DNA of 64,000 nt. It comes from Lentisphaeraceae bacterium (lineage in GTDB: Bacteria > Verrucomicrobiota > Lentisphaeria > Lentisphaerales > Lentisphaeraceae). The translations under genes were made by a program, and so were the position numbers. The stretch spans positions 19,377 to 83,376 of the forward strand of contig JAJPOQ010000055.1 of NCBI GenBank assembly GCA_021232515.1, written 5' to 3'. Shown piece after piece: positions 8,888-17,927 of this stretch. Positions within the stretch are counted from its first letter, which is position 1; the number at the start of each line of letters is the position of its first letter. The notes under the pieces were generated by a model. It did no database searches and was not told the origin of the DNA. It saw only the letters and a program-made list of their open reading frames with translations.

Positions 8888-10717
8888 TTACTTAGCGTGA
8901 ACAGGTTCAGCGTAAGCAAGATCGCCAGTTAGGCCATCATAAAACTTAAAGATAACATGAGGCTTAACGAAAGGAATAAGTCTCTCGCCGTCTCTTTCTT
9001 TAGGGTTGTTAAAGACATTTTTGATGTCGATAACACAGTAGTGTGGGAAAAGTCTATTTTCACGAGGGATGTCGCTTCTAGCATAAGTAGACCAACGTAT
9101 GTCGCACTCACGAGGACCATACTTGAACTTACCATTGATTGGACGACCACCTTCATCTTCAGGTCTGTGGTTAACAGAGTTATGAGGACCAGATGCAAAT
9201 TCCCAAACGTTCTCAGTGATCTTTACAGAGTATGAGTTGTGTAGGTCACCAGAAAGAACGAATACACGTTTGTCTAGCTTGTCCCAGAAGTTAATTAGTT
9301 TCTCTCTTTCGTCGAGGAAAACAGTCCATGCGTCATCTTTAGTAGCTGTGTCGAAGTGGTGACCACCACCGCCAACATGAGGTACCATGAAGTTAACTGA
9401 AGAAATAAGGAAGTAGAAATCTGCATCTTTTTTCTTCATAAGGTTCATCATCCACTCGCGCTGTTCTTTACCGATCATAGAGATGCCTTTTTTACCAGGA
9501 TTTTTGGTGTCGTGCATTTCTCTGTGAGTTTTTGTGTCTAGGAAGATGAAACGTGCATTGGCAACTTTGAAAGTACCATAAGAACGACGACCGATAGAGT
9601 AGCTACTCTCGCGAGTTTCAGCAGCAGCTGGGCTAACTTGAACGCGGTGTTTGTCTAGAACTTTAACAATAGTGTAAACGTTTGCATTTGGATCTCCACC
9701 TTCGGTGTCACCTTCAGGGATGTCTTTAACAGCGGCATTTTTTGTGCCCCAGTGAACGTGTAGGTTTGCAGCTTGTTTAAGATCGATTTTTGTGAAGTCA
9801 GCAGACTTGTCGACGATTATGTCAGAACCTTTAGTCATCTGACCTTTGCCGAAGTGTATACCTTGCTCAGTATCAGTAAAGTTAGACCAACCTAGGTAGT
9901 CATACCAACCTTGAGTACCGATGTCACGGATAACAGCACGACGGTTTCTGTAGCCTTCTTCACCGCAACCAAAAACGTCATTTAAAAGTTCGTGGTCATC
10001 AAAAGTATAGTAGCTTGGTACGTGACGGTGCCACTCAGCAAGATTTTTAGGACGACTCATGTATGTCTTGTAGTTTTCCCAGAAACCAGTGATGACAGGA
10101 GCAACTTCAACTGTCTTTGGCATATGAGTTGCACCAACTTGCTTGATCCATTTTTCTGCAGGGTAGTCACGATCTTCTTCGTATAACCAATCGCCATTTA
10201 ATATAGCGAAGTCAATTTTGTCTCTAACTTCTCTGTTTAGAGTGTCGTAAACAGGCATAGTTGGCCCAAGGCCAGAAGGATTTGGAGACTGGTTGTTTCC
10301 GCAAGCAAATTCAAAGCTAAAGTTGAAAAGACCTTTAGGGTTTAACTCAGACTTAAGTGTTTCCATGTCTCTTAGAGTTTTGAAAGACCCAGGAGCACTT
10401 ATTTGTTTGTCTCCAGAAAATAGAGCGTAGAAGTACTGAGCTCCAGGCTTTAAACCATCAAGAGTTACAGTTGCAGTGTTGTCGTTTTCTAATTTACTGA
10501 TTGTTGGATCAGAAACTTCAGTGTAAATACCTTCTTCGATTCCGTATCTAACATGGAAAGAAGCAGGCTTTGCAGTTCTACCCCATACTGTGATACTGGT
10601 AGTGGTTTGGCGACCTAGAAGAGGGCCGTGAGTCAATGGTGCGACTGGTCCCGTAGGTTGTGTTTGACAGGCAACCAAAAGGAAGATGGCTGTAAGCAAT
10701 AAACTTGTTAACTTCAT
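8888..10717 (-). CDS. PhoD-like alkaline phosphatase, lipoprotein
   Basis: 609 residues with a lipoprotein signal (lipobox LLVAC, Cys17). An N-terminal fibronectin-like PhoD domain (LLGRQTTTSITVWGR, about 30-130) precedes the metallophosphatase domain, with FEFACGNNQ, NGDWLYEEDRDYP, TFDDHELLNDVFG and VLSGDLHNS as metal-binding blocks. PhoD enzymes are Ca/Fe-dependent phosphodiesterases or phosphatases that release phosphate from organic phosphorus. The lipobox replaces the Tat signal usual in PhoD, so this copy is probably anchored in the outer or inner membrane. It is a single gene; the start has only a weak ribosome site (AGAGAT). A second PhoD-like gene is at 29758. Confidence 0.83.
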   Translation of the reverse strand: MKLTSLLLTAIFLLVACQTQPTGPVAPLTHGPLLGRQTTTSITVWGRTAKPASFHVRYGIEEGIYTEVSDPTISKLENDNTATVTLDGLKPGAQYFYALFSGDKQISAPGSFKTLRDMETLKSELNPKGLFNFSFEFACGNNQSPNPSGLGPTMPVYDTLNREVRDKIDFAILNGDWLYEEDRDYPAEKWIKQVGATHMPKTVEVAPVITGFWENYKTYMSRPKNLAEWHRHVPSYYTFDDHELLNDVFGCGEEGYRNRRAVIRDIGTQGWYDYLGWSNFTDTEQGIHFGKGQMTKGSDIIVDKSADFTKIDLKQAANLHVHWGTKNAAVKDIPEGDTEGGDPNANVYTIVKVLDKHRVQVSPAAAETRESSYSIGRRSYGTFKVANARFIFLDTKTHREMHDTKNPGKKGISMIGKEQREWMMNLMKKKDADFYFLISSVNFMVPHVGGGGHHFDTATKDDAWTVFLDEREKLINFWDKLDKRVFVLSGDLHNSYSVKITENVWEFASGPHNSVNHRPEDEGGRPINGKFKYGPRECDIRWSTYARSDIPRENRLFPHYCVIDIKNVFNNPKERDGERLIPFVKPHVIFKFYDGLTGDLAYAEPVHAK

Positions 10718-10921
10718 ATCTCTATACTTTTTTTGTTGTTTTTGTGAGTCAGGAACCTAATGCTCCTGATCCTTGTACGACTATTCTGGAAAAACATGAC
10801 AAGTTTTGCCAAGGTTTTTACAAAAAAGCTTAAGGATTTTTAATTCTTACGAAAAATTCACTTAGCACGTGAATGAAAAAAGATAACAGATGAAGAGCTT
10901 GTCAGCTTACAGAAAGGGGTG

Positions 10922-10952
10922 TTTTAGGGTGCAAAAAGTTTACACCCTAAAA
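10922..10952. repeat. Inverted repeat downstream of the TIM-barrel lipoprotein gene
   Basis: TTTTAGGGTG (10922-10931) and CACCCTAAAA (10943-10952) form a 10-base-pair stem with an 11-base loop, nine bases after the stop of the minus-strand gene ending at 10962. There is no T-tract beyond the stem on the minus strand, so it may be a weak terminator or an mRNA-end hairpin. Confidence 0.5.
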
Positions 10953-10961
10953 GAAGGTAAT

Positions 10962-11825
10962 TTATCTAAGATTCATTTCTTTTAAAATCTTATGAAGGTT
11001 ATTGAATGAGCGTTCAACACTTTGAATAGATGTAACGCCTTCAGGGTAGTCAGTTTGTTCAATAGAAAACCACTCAGTACCGCCATTTTCTAAACAAGCT
11101 CTTATAAGTCTCTGCCAATCTTGGCCATTTTCACCAATAAATGGTTTAAAGCCCTTCGCTTTGTTTTCGTCAGTCATAGTCGAACGAAGGTGAGTTGAAA
11201 TAGTTCTGTTTGGATACTTGTTGACGAATGTCACAGGGTCTTTCCCTGCTTTCCAAGTCCAGCCCATATCTTGTTGGAGGATGAAGTCTTCGTCAGTGTT
11301 TTCCGCAAGAGAATCCCACCACGTTGAGTTTACACAAGGTCCACACTCAAATTCTTTAGTATGGTTGTGGTAGCCAGCTTTCATGCCGTGTTTTCTGAGA
11401 GTTTTAACAGCTTGGTTATAGATCTTTGAGACTTCAGCATTGGCTTCTTTACTTTTATAAACTCTGCCGTCATGAGAAACGATCAAGTATTTACAATCAA
11501 TAGCTTTGTGGAAGGCAATAGTTTTTTCGATATTTTCAGGAAGAAGATCTTTTGTCTTAATATGAGTTGCAGCAGACTTAAGGTTTAAGCCATCAAGAAG
11601 TTTTTTGAGCTCTTCAGGTTTGTCGCTGTAGTGGTAGTAACCTGCGAATTCGACACCGTCCATGCCCATGTCAGAAAGCTTTTTTAGAGTTCCTTCAAAA
11701 TCTTTTTTCATATAGTCGCGAACAGACCAAAGTTGGACTGAGACACCAAAGTCTTTGCGAAGTCCAGTAGAAGCACAGCCGACGACGATAAGTACAGCTA
11801 AAAGTAGGAGAAGTTTCTTTTTCAT
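10962..11825 (-). CDS. Sugar phosphate isomerase/epimerase-like TIM-barrel lipoprotein
   Basis: 287 residues. The N terminus is a lipoprotein signal with lipobox VVGC (Cys17). The mature part is an AP-endonuclease family 2 / xylose-isomerase-like barrel: VSVQLWSVRDYM at the first strand, MGMDGVEFAGYY, KYLIVSHDG, KAGYHNHTKEF (metal-binding His), ILQQDMGW, and WFSIEQTDYPEG near the end. Exported members of this family are abundant in Planctomycetota and Lentisphaerota and are thought to act on sugars such as inosose or 3-keto-glycosides; the actual substrate is not determinable. A good AAGGAAA site precedes the ATG. It lies in the same direction as the upstream sulfatase (69 bases away), so they may be co-transcribed. 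Confidence 0.78.
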   Translation of the reverse strand: MKKKLLLLLAVLIVVGCASTGLRKDFGVSVQLWSVRDYMKKDFEGTLKKLSDMGMDGVEFAGYYHYSDKPEELKKLLDGLNLKSAATHIKTKDLLPENIEKTIAFHKAIDCKYLIVSHDGRVYKSKEANAEVSKIYNQAVKTLRKHGMKAGYHNHTKEFECGPCVNSTWWDSLAENTDEDFILQQDMGWTWKAGKDPVTFVNKYPNRTISTHLRSTMTDENKAKGFKPFIGENGQDWQRLIRACLENGGTEWFSIEQTDYPEGVTSIQSVERSFNNLHKILKEMNLR

Positions 11826-11894
11826 ATTTTCCTTTAGGTTGTTAGTTGAAAACTATTGTGAAAACAGTGAGAGATTCATCGGTTAAGAGGGTAA

Positions 11895-13808
11895 TTATTT
11901 GGAATGAAAATCATCATGACTATTTAACCCTGATTTTACTAAAGACCATTCAAGCGCCCAGCAGGTAAATGCAGAGTAGATAAAGTCTTTCCAAGGTCTT
12001 TTTGATCCTTCAGGAGCGAGGTATTGCTTTCGGGCCTTTCTTACTTCACTTTCGAGTGGGCGTATATCCTTGATCGATGTTGATAAACTACGAGCGATGT
12101 ATAAGGCTAAGTTTGGCTCTGTTTCTTTGAGGAGAGCTCTAAAAACTGGAATGCTTAACTCCTCAAGTCCCAGGCGCGCCAGCCCTTCTGCGGCAGTTGT
12201 TCTTACAGTAAGGTTTTCATCATGCAGACCTTTTTTGAATAGTGCTATAGTTGCAGCATTTTTTGAGTTCCGGATTATCTGACTTTGGATAGACCAGTAT
12301 CTGACAGATGGGTCTTTATCCTTATATAAATCTAGTAGGGTTTGTTGCTTAACTCTAGGTTTCGACGCTAAGTCAGCAGCGTTCATGATCTTCTCAATTG
12401 GGTATGTTTTAGGGTTTTGTAAAATTTCATACGGCGTTAGCTTGGCCTCATTGGCTCGACGGTGCATGTCAGATTCTGTTAAGAAACCACTATCCCGTGT
12501 TTTTAAACTCCACTTTTTGAGCTCATGCGCTAATTGAGTTTTTATCTTTTGTAAGCTTTGATCGTTTGCGACATTTTGTAATTCTTTGGGATCATTTTTT
12601 AGATCATAGAGTTCTTCATGAGGGCGAGAGCTCCATAACTTTTTTGACTCTAGTGAATCTTGCCCAGCGTTATGTATTCTGTGAAGTTCTTTGTGGAAAT
12701 CTTTTTTATGATCCGACATGATGTAGCCTTCTTGCATAGGTACATGATGAGGCAGGTAGTGTCGGATGTAAAGGTAACGTCCATCAAATATTGACCTTGA
12801 AAGGTCGTACATGTCGTCAGCTCTATCTTTTGCGCCGAAGACATATTTATGCTCGGTTGTTGAGTTTTTTCCAAGTATGGCTTTTCCTTCAAAGTTTTTA
12901 GGGATCTTTATTCCAGCAAGATTTAGAGCCGTAGCAGGAAGATTGACGTAAGAGGTTATTTCATCAATCTCTTTATGGTTTGAGCCGTAAGGTGAAAGTT
13001 GCTTGAATCTTTCAGGGATGTGAACGATAAGAGGAACGTGCATGCCGGTTAGGTAAAGCCAGCGTTTATAACGAGGAGCTCCCATGCCGTGGTCGGACAT
13101 GATAAAGACAATAGTGTTCTCAGCTTGTTCATCTTTTTTGAGATTTTCAAAAACATTCTGAACTTCTTGATCGAAAACAGTGATTAAGTCGTGGTACCTA
13201 GCCCATAACTTTTTCATTTGTGGTGTATTTGGATAGTATGGTGGGAGTTTGATTTTGTTTGGCTTGCGTCTTACTTCTATAGATAGGTTTTTTAAGGCAC
13301 TTTCAGCCTTCTCAGGAATATTACCAGAACCTTCGTGTGTACTGCCAAGGTTCATGAACGCAAAAAAAGGTTTGCCTTTGGGACATTTCCTCCAAGGAGT
13401 TGTATCACTTTTCCAATAATCAAATAATCCATTTGCACTAAAGTTATAGTCTGTTTTATTTCTGAGAGCGGTCCAGTAACCATTTTCTTTGAAGACTTGA
13501 GCTAATGGTTTGATGCTTGTTGGAAGCTTAACTTCAGATCGGAGGTTTTGGCTTCCAAGAGATGTTGCAAACATGCCGCTAGCTAGACAAGAGCGAGAAG
13601 GTGAGCATATAGGAGCGGTTGAATAGGCTCTTTTATAGACAAGCGATTTTTTAGCGATTTCGTCAATAAATGGAGTATATGCATCCTTGTCACCGTAAGC
13701 TCCCATGAGTGGTGATATGTCTTCAGCGACAATCCATAAAATATTTGGTCTGTTTTGAGCAGAAGCGTAGGTCGAAAGTAAGAGTAAGAAAGTAAACATA
13801 GATTTCAT
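11895..13808 (-). CDS. Sulfatase with C-terminal HEAT-repeat region
   Basis: 637 residues from the ATG at 13808, chosen over an upstream in-frame TTG (13886) because a signal peptide (MKSMFTFLLLLSTYASA) starts there. The sulfatase signature CSPSR (Cys68, formylglycine precursor), NILWIVAED at the first metal-binding strand, and MSDHGMG are visible, giving a complete type I active site. After the sulfatase domain, about residues 480-600 contain helical repeats (KDPSVRYWSI, DENLTVRTTAAEGLARLG, ETEPNLALYIARSL) of the HEAT type. Sulfatases of this kind desulfate polysaccharides or other sulfate esters in the periplasm. They need a formylglycine-generating enzyme, which is not in this window. Confidence 0.86.
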   Translation of the reverse strand: MKSMFTFLLLLSTYASAQNRPNILWIVAEDISPLMGAYGDKDAYTPFIDEIAKKSLVYKRAYSTAPICSPSRSCLASGMFATSLGSQNLRSEVKLPTSIKPLAQVFKENGYWTALRNKTDYNFSANGLFDYWKSDTTPWRKCPKGKPFFAFMNLGSTHEGSGNIPEKAESALKNLSIEVRRKPNKIKLPPYYPNTPQMKKLWARYHDLITVFDQEVQNVFENLKKDEQAENTIVFIMSDHGMGAPRYKRWLYLTGMHVPLIVHIPERFKQLSPYGSNHKEIDEITSYVNLPATALNLAGIKIPKNFEGKAILGKNSTTEHKYVFGAKDRADDMYDLSRSIFDGRYLYIRHYLPHHVPMQEGYIMSDHKKDFHKELHRIHNAGQDSLESKKLWSSRPHEELYDLKNDPKELQNVANDQSLQKIKTQLAHELKKWSLKTRDSGFLTESDMHRRANEAKLTPYEILQNPKTYPIEKIMNAADLASKPRVKQQTLLDLYKDKDPSVRYWSIQSQIIRNSKNAATIALFKKGLHDENLTVRTTAAEGLARLGLEELSIPVFRALLKETEPNLALYIARSLSTSIKDIRPLESEVRKARKQYLAPEGSKRPWKDFIYSAFTCWALEWSLVKSGLNSHDDFHSK

Positions 13809-13958
13809 AAGCACACAACTTTTAGTTAATTCTAGATATAAATAGAGGGCTTTGTGAAATCCCATGCAGGTTTTGTCCTCAGTCAATCATTATATAAGGA
13901 TTGCGGATCATGAAAAAACATCTAGTCTGAATCAAACAAAATTTAACTTGGATACAAA

Positions 13959-14825
13959 ATGAAAGTTTGGATTACTGGAGCTACGGGGCTTTGTGGTCGC
14001 GCAGTCACGAAACTGTTAAGTGACTCTTATGACGTTGTGCCTACTGCTTTTTCGAGAGCGGAAGGAAATATTTTTAAGGTGGATATCACTTCAAAAGAAG
14101 ATGTGAAAGCTTTTTTTGAAAAGCATAATCCGGATGCAGTAGTTCATCTCGCCGCAGAAAGAAAACCAGACATTTGTGAAAATAAAAAAGATGTAACCGA
14201 TAATTTGAACATCGAGGCTACTAGGTTTTTGGCAGAGCAATGTAAACAGAATGATTGCTGGTTCCTCTATTTATCGACTGATTATGTTTTTGATGGGACA
14301 AAACCACCATACTTACCGACATCAGAGCCAAATCCACTCAATTACTATGGCGAGTCTAAGCTGAAAGGGGAGATAGAGACTTTAAAAGCAAATGATAAGG
14401 CAGCTGTTCTCAGAGTTCCGGTGTTGTATGGCGAGGTAGAAGAGCTGGGTGAATCTGCAGTTACTACCATTTTTAACCTTCTGAAAAAACAGGAGGAAGC
14501 CAAAGTGGACCATTGGGCAACGAGGTTTCCTACTCTTGTAGATGATATAGCGAAAGTTATAGCGAAGATGTTATCTGGGAAGCCAAGTGGAACTTTTCAC
14601 TACTCTGGTGAAACAGCTTTAACTAAGTATGAGACTGCTTTGTTAATGGGAGAGTTGATGAATGTTTCAACGGATAAGTTAATTGCAGAGCCAAATCAAA
14701 CAGGAACAGCCTTGAGACCTAAAAACGCTCAGCTTGATACAGCGAGTTTAAAGGCTGCGGGCTTCTATGTAGAACCGTCAGAACCTAAGGATGTTTTGGC
14801 GGCTATTTTAAGGCCACATCTTTGA
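13959..14825 (+). CDS. RmlD-like NAD(P)-dependent sugar-nucleotide reductase (extended SDR)
   Basis: 288 residues. The Rossmann motif GATGLCG is at residues 7-13, followed by AVVHLAAERKPDICE, then STDYVFDGTKPPY and YYGESKLKGE with the catalytic Tyr-x3-Lys. This matches the RmlD (dTDP-4-dehydrorhamnose reductase) substrate-binding family, also shared by the MAT2B regulatory subunit of methionine adenosyltransferase. No other rhamnose genes are nearby, so the precise substrate is uncertain. The gene is divergent from the sulfatase and separated from the SPFH operon by a hairpin and a promoter. Confidence 0.78.
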   Translation: MKVWITGATGLCGRAVTKLLSDSYDVVPTAFSRAEGNIFKVDITSKEDVKAFFEKHNPDAVVHLAAERKPDICENKKDVTDNLNIEATRFLAEQCKQNDCWFLYLSTDYVFDGTKPPYLPTSEPNPLNYYGESKLKGEIETLKANDKAAVLRVPVLYGEVEELGESAVTTIFNLLKKQEEAKVDHWATRFPTLVDDIAKVIAKMLSGKPSGTFHYSGETALTKYETALLMGELMNVSTDKLIAEPNQTGTALRPKNAQLDTASLKAAGFYVEPSEPKDVLAAILRPHL

Positions 14826-14845
14826 TCTGAAAATGAAGATATATG

Positions 14846-14868
14846 TCTGAGCATAAATTATGCTCAGA
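14846..14868 (+). terminator. Hairpin after RmlD-like gene, possible terminator
   Basis: TCTGAGCATA (14846-14855) and TATGCTCAGA (14859-14868) form a 10-base-pair stem with a 3-base loop, 21 bases after the stop codon. No T-run follows, so termination efficiency is uncertain; it could also be an mRNA-end stabilising hairpin. Confidence 0.5.
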
Positions 14869-14875
14869 TAAGCTC

Positions 14876-14903
14876 TTGAACAGCCAATTAAAATTTGTAT
14901 AAT
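14876..14903 (+). promoter_or_regulatory. Putative promoter of the SPFH/P-type ATPase operon
   Basis: TTGAAC at 14876-14881 and a consensus TATAAT at 14898-14903, spacer 16 bases, 43 bases before the first start codon. It is the only strong promoter-like element seen before the five-gene operon. Confidence 0.65.
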
Positions 14904-14946
14904 CTACTGGGTAGTGTCTTAAAAATTTCGAGAAATTCAAATAAAT

Positions 14947-16926
14947 ATGACTGATTCAACAGCAAAAGTTAAAACATATTCTTTAGTTGGAGTGATCTTT
15001 GCAGTAGCATTTTCGTTAGCTGCATTAGCTCTATCTTATTGGACTGACGTCCATACCGGTGAACTGCTGTTTTTTGTTTCACTTAACACAGCATTCTTCT
15101 CAATCCTTTTATTTAATGAGAACAGACTTGTTTATCGAGCCGAATTAGAAGCTCATGAACAAAACCAAGTTAAAAAGAGTACTGGCGCTTCGAAGGAATT
15201 GTTCGACGAGTCTGATGAAGCGATGTTACTTGCAGCTCGTTCTCTTAAAACTTGGCGTACTTATTTACTTCCAGGCTTAACATTGATTTATGGCCTTGGC
15301 GCGATCGTTTTTCTGGTAATGAAGTGGCAAGCTTGGGGACAACATCTAGAAGTTAAGATGGCAAACTCAATGGCTGCAGCTGCTTGTGCTGGTGCGCTTG
15401 GAGTATCTTACTTTTTGATGGGTGCCTTCTACGGCGGTGCATCGAAAAAGAAAGAGGCTATCAAACTTCGTCCAATTTCTTCTTGGGCTTACTTTTCATC
15501 TATAGTATGTATCGCTTTAGTTGCAGTGTTATTTTTCGGTGGAGAAAAGTATCCAGATACAGACCATTACACAAATAGAATTATTCTTGGTTTACTTATT
15601 TTTCTTGCCTTTGAAGTATCTGTAAATTTCCTTATAGATTGGTATCGTCCAAGATTCCATGAAGCTGAAAAATCAATTTTGGAGAGTCGTTTGCTGGCAG
15701 TCTTTACTGACTCAGGTAGCATCGCTTCAAATATCGCTCATGCCTTAGATTATCAGTTTGGTTTGAAGGTGACAGAAGAGGGCTTTTATAAATTCTTCGG
15801 TAAGAAGCTATTGCCTTTGTTAGCTCTGCAGTTACTGACGCTATACTTACTAAGTTGTTTCACTTTAATAGAAACAGGTCAGCGTGGTGTAAGAGAAACT
15901 TTGGGGACAATTAATTCTAAGTCTGAGTTAAATCCAGGCTTATATGTTAAGCTTCCATGGCCATTTTCAACAATTCATGTTTACCCGGCTGATAAAATAC
16001 AAACTATAGAAATTGGCCAGCATCCTAAACGAAATCAAGGTCCAGAAGAGCCACCGATGGATGAAGGCGAATCAAAAGTGACTGTAACTGAAGATGTTTC
16101 TCTTTGGAGTAAAGCAGGTCATCATGAAGAGGGAATGGAGGATATAAACTTCATTATCTCAACATCTTCTGAAAAACAGGATAAGACAGCTCTCGCTCAA
16201 GTAAATATGATAACAGTCATAGTTCCTGTTCAGTATAAAATCAAAAAACATGTAGATGGCGAAGAATCCCCACTTTATAAATTTATGTTTAATCATGCGA
16301 ATTCTAAGGCTGCTTTGAGAACTATTGTTTCTGAAGTAGTGATGAAGTACCTGAGTAAAGCTGACTATTATCAATTTTTGGGTAAAGATCGTGAAAACGC
16401 TGCAGCGAAGTTGCAGAAGCTAGCTCAAGCCGAAGTCGATAAACTTGACTTGGGAGTAGAAATAGTTGAACTAGCGCTAGAAACAACTCACCCACCAGAG
16501 AGTGTGAGTAAATCTTACGATGATGTTATCGCGGCAACTTTCGATAAAGATGTAACCGTTTTTGATGCGGGAGTGACTAAAGAGAAGGTATTATCTGAAG
16601 CAAGAATTAAAGAAGGTAATCTTATAGTTCAGGCCGAAAGTGAAACAGGTTTGATTGACTACACAGATGAAGCTGGAAAGACTTCGAAAGTACCAACAAA
16701 ACTTGCCATAGCGAAAGAAAAAGTTATTCGCTTAAAGTCGCAGTTAGCTAGTTACGAGGCGCAACCATACTTATTTACACTTATTAACTATCTGGCAGTC
16801 ATAGAAGAGGGCTTGGCAGATACGCGAAAAATCATCATAGATAGTAGTAAAGGGGAATATAACTTTAGGTTTGATTTAAAGCCGAAGTTAACTCCGGATT
16901 TAGAAAATTTAGAAATCCCTGAATAA
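14947..16926 (+). CDS. Polytopic SPFH (band 7) protein, HflK-like, first of three
   Basis: 659 residues. The N-terminal half is a membrane domain with about seven hydrophobic segments (roughly residues 12-32, 40-57, 106-125, 141-162, 180-197, 211-230, 287-308). An SPFH/band-7 domain begins immediately after the last segment (ETGQRGVRETLG, then LNPGLYVKLPWPFSTIHVYPADKIQTIEIG) and runs to about 560, followed by a helical tail. Ordinary HflK has one transmembrane helix, so the polytopic extension is unusual. SPFH proteins form large ring- or cage-shaped membrane scaffolds; HflK/HflC cage the FtsH protease. It is followed after 14 bases by a second SPFH gene, and is the first gene of the operon. 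Confidence 0.82.
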   Translation: MTDSTAKVKTYSLVGVIFAVAFSLAALALSYWTDVHTGELLFFVSLNTAFFSILLFNENRLVYRAELEAHEQNQVKKSTGASKELFDESDEAMLLAARSLKTWRTYLLPGLTLIYGLGAIVFLVMKWQAWGQHLEVKMANSMAAAACAGALGVSYFLMGAFYGGASKKKEAIKLRPISSWAYFSSIVCIALVAVLFFGGEKYPDTDHYTNRIILGLLIFLAFEVSVNFLIDWYRPRFHEAEKSILESRLLAVFTDSGSIASNIAHALDYQFGLKVTEEGFYKFFGKKLLPLLALQLLTLYLLSCFTLIETGQRGVRETLGTINSKSELNPGLYVKLPWPFSTIHVYPADKIQTIEIGQHPKRNQGPEEPPMDEGESKVTVTEDVSLWSKAGHHEEGMEDINFIISTSSEKQDKTALAQVNMITVIVPVQYKIKKHVDGEESPLYKFMFNHANSKAALRTIVSEVVMKYLSKADYYQFLGKDRENAAAKLQKLAQAEVDKLDLGVEIVELALETTHPPESVSKSYDDVIAATFDKDVTVFDAGVTKEKVLSEARIKEGNLIVQAESETGLIDYTDEAGKTSKVPTKLAIAKEKVIRLKSQLASYEAQPYLFTLINYLAVIEEGLADTRKIIIDSSKGEYNFRFDLKPKLTPDLENLEIPE

Positions 16927-16940
16927 GGCTGAGTAGAGAT

Positions 16941-17927
16941 ATGTCTGAACATAATCACGACCATCATGATCACGGCGATCATAAACATCATGATCATAAA
17001 CACGATCATGGAGAGAAACCAAAACGCAATTGGGTAGCGATATTTATAGTCGGAGCTTGTGCTATAATTTTCCTGATTTCATCTATGACTTTTACTGTTT
17101 CAAACAGTGAGCACGTCATTGTTAAGCGCTTTGGCAGTTTTAGTAAAGTTGCATCTGAAGGTTTAAACTTTAAGTGGCCTTACCCAATAGATGACGTCGC
17201 TAGAATCGATAAGAGAGTTCAGCATTTTGAAAGACCTTTGACACAGACTGCTTTGGCCGACGTCAGAAACTTACTTGTTTCAGTATCTGCAGGCTGGAAA
17301 GTTAACGATCCTAAAGTTTTCCTTGAGTCTGTAAATAGTATTGATGGCGCTGAAGGCGTTATGAAGAATGTTATCGGAACTCCAACGGGAAATGTTTTTC
17401 CAAAGTATAAACTTAGCGAAGTTTTTAATACAGACGAAAAAGCTCATAAGATAGACAAGATCAAAGACGAAATACTTGCAGGAGCTAAAGAGAGAGCCAA
17501 GAAGTATGGCATCGACGTAGTTTATGTTGGTTTTACTCAGTTAGCTTTTGCTCCATCTGCTACAACAGCAGTTCTTAATAGAATGAAGAGCGAAAGAAAG
17601 GTTATTGCTGAAAAATATCGCAATCAGGGTAAAGAGAAAGCTGAAGAGATAATCCGAAATGCAAAAAGAGATGCTCGTCAAAGAGAAGTAACTGCAGAAA
17701 TAGAAGCAGAAAAAATTCGTCGTCAAGCAGACTTCGAAACAGCAGAGATATATAAGAAATTTGAAAATCCAGAACTAGTGGCTTTGCTTAAGCAACTCGA
17801 TTCACTCAAGAAAGTTTTAGATAACAAAACACAGATGGTTATCGATCTAAATACTCCTCCATTTAACCTTATGAAAGGTGACTTCTTCGAAGATCTTAAA
17901 AAGAAAAGTGAGCAGAAGAAGAAATAA
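16941..17927 (+). CDS. HflC-like SPFH protein with histidine-rich N-terminal tail
   Basis: 328 residues. The first 23 residues contain eleven histidines alternating with Asp, Asn, Gly and Lys, a likely metal-binding cytoplasmic tail absent from standard HflC. One transmembrane segment (about 29-50, NWVAIFIVGACAIIFLISS) is followed by the SPFH domain (SEHVIVKRFGSFSKVASEGLNFKWPYPIDDVARID) and a long charged helix (about 210-290) rich in Arg, Glu, Lys and Ala. Topology by analogy with HflC would put the tail in the cytoplasm and SPFH domain in the periplasm. The stop codon overlaps the next start by one base (TAATG), indicating translational coupling. Confidence 0.85.
   Translation: MSEHNHDHHDHGDHKHHDHKHDHGEKPKRNWVAIFIVGACAIIFLISSMTFTVSNSEHVIVKRFGSFSKVASEGLNFKWPYPIDDVARIDKRVQHFERPLTQTALADVRNLLVSVSAGWKVNDPKVFLESVNSIDGAEGVMKNVIGTPTGNVFPKYKLSEVFNTDEKAHKIDKIKDEILAGAKERAKKYGIDVVYVGFTQLAFAPSATTAVLNRMKSERKVIAEKYRNQGKEKAEEIIRNAKRDARQREVTAEIEAEKIRRQADFETAEIYKKFENPELVALLKQLDSLKKVLDNKTQMVIDLNTPPFNLMKGDFFEDLKKKSEQKKK

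Noticed and set aside
8929..9235. Overlapping ORFs inside the PhoD-like gene (89 and 92 residues)
   Set aside because: Both lie wholly within a complete metallophosphatase gene with all motif blocks; no ribosome site or family match.
12650..12892. 80-residue ORF in the sulfatase gene
   Set aside because: Same strand but different frame from a full sulfatase; no start signal and a random-looking sequence.
16950..17012. Tandem DNA repeat (CATGATCA-like)
   Set aside because: It is the coding sequence of the histidine-rich tail; the repetition follows from His/Asp codons.
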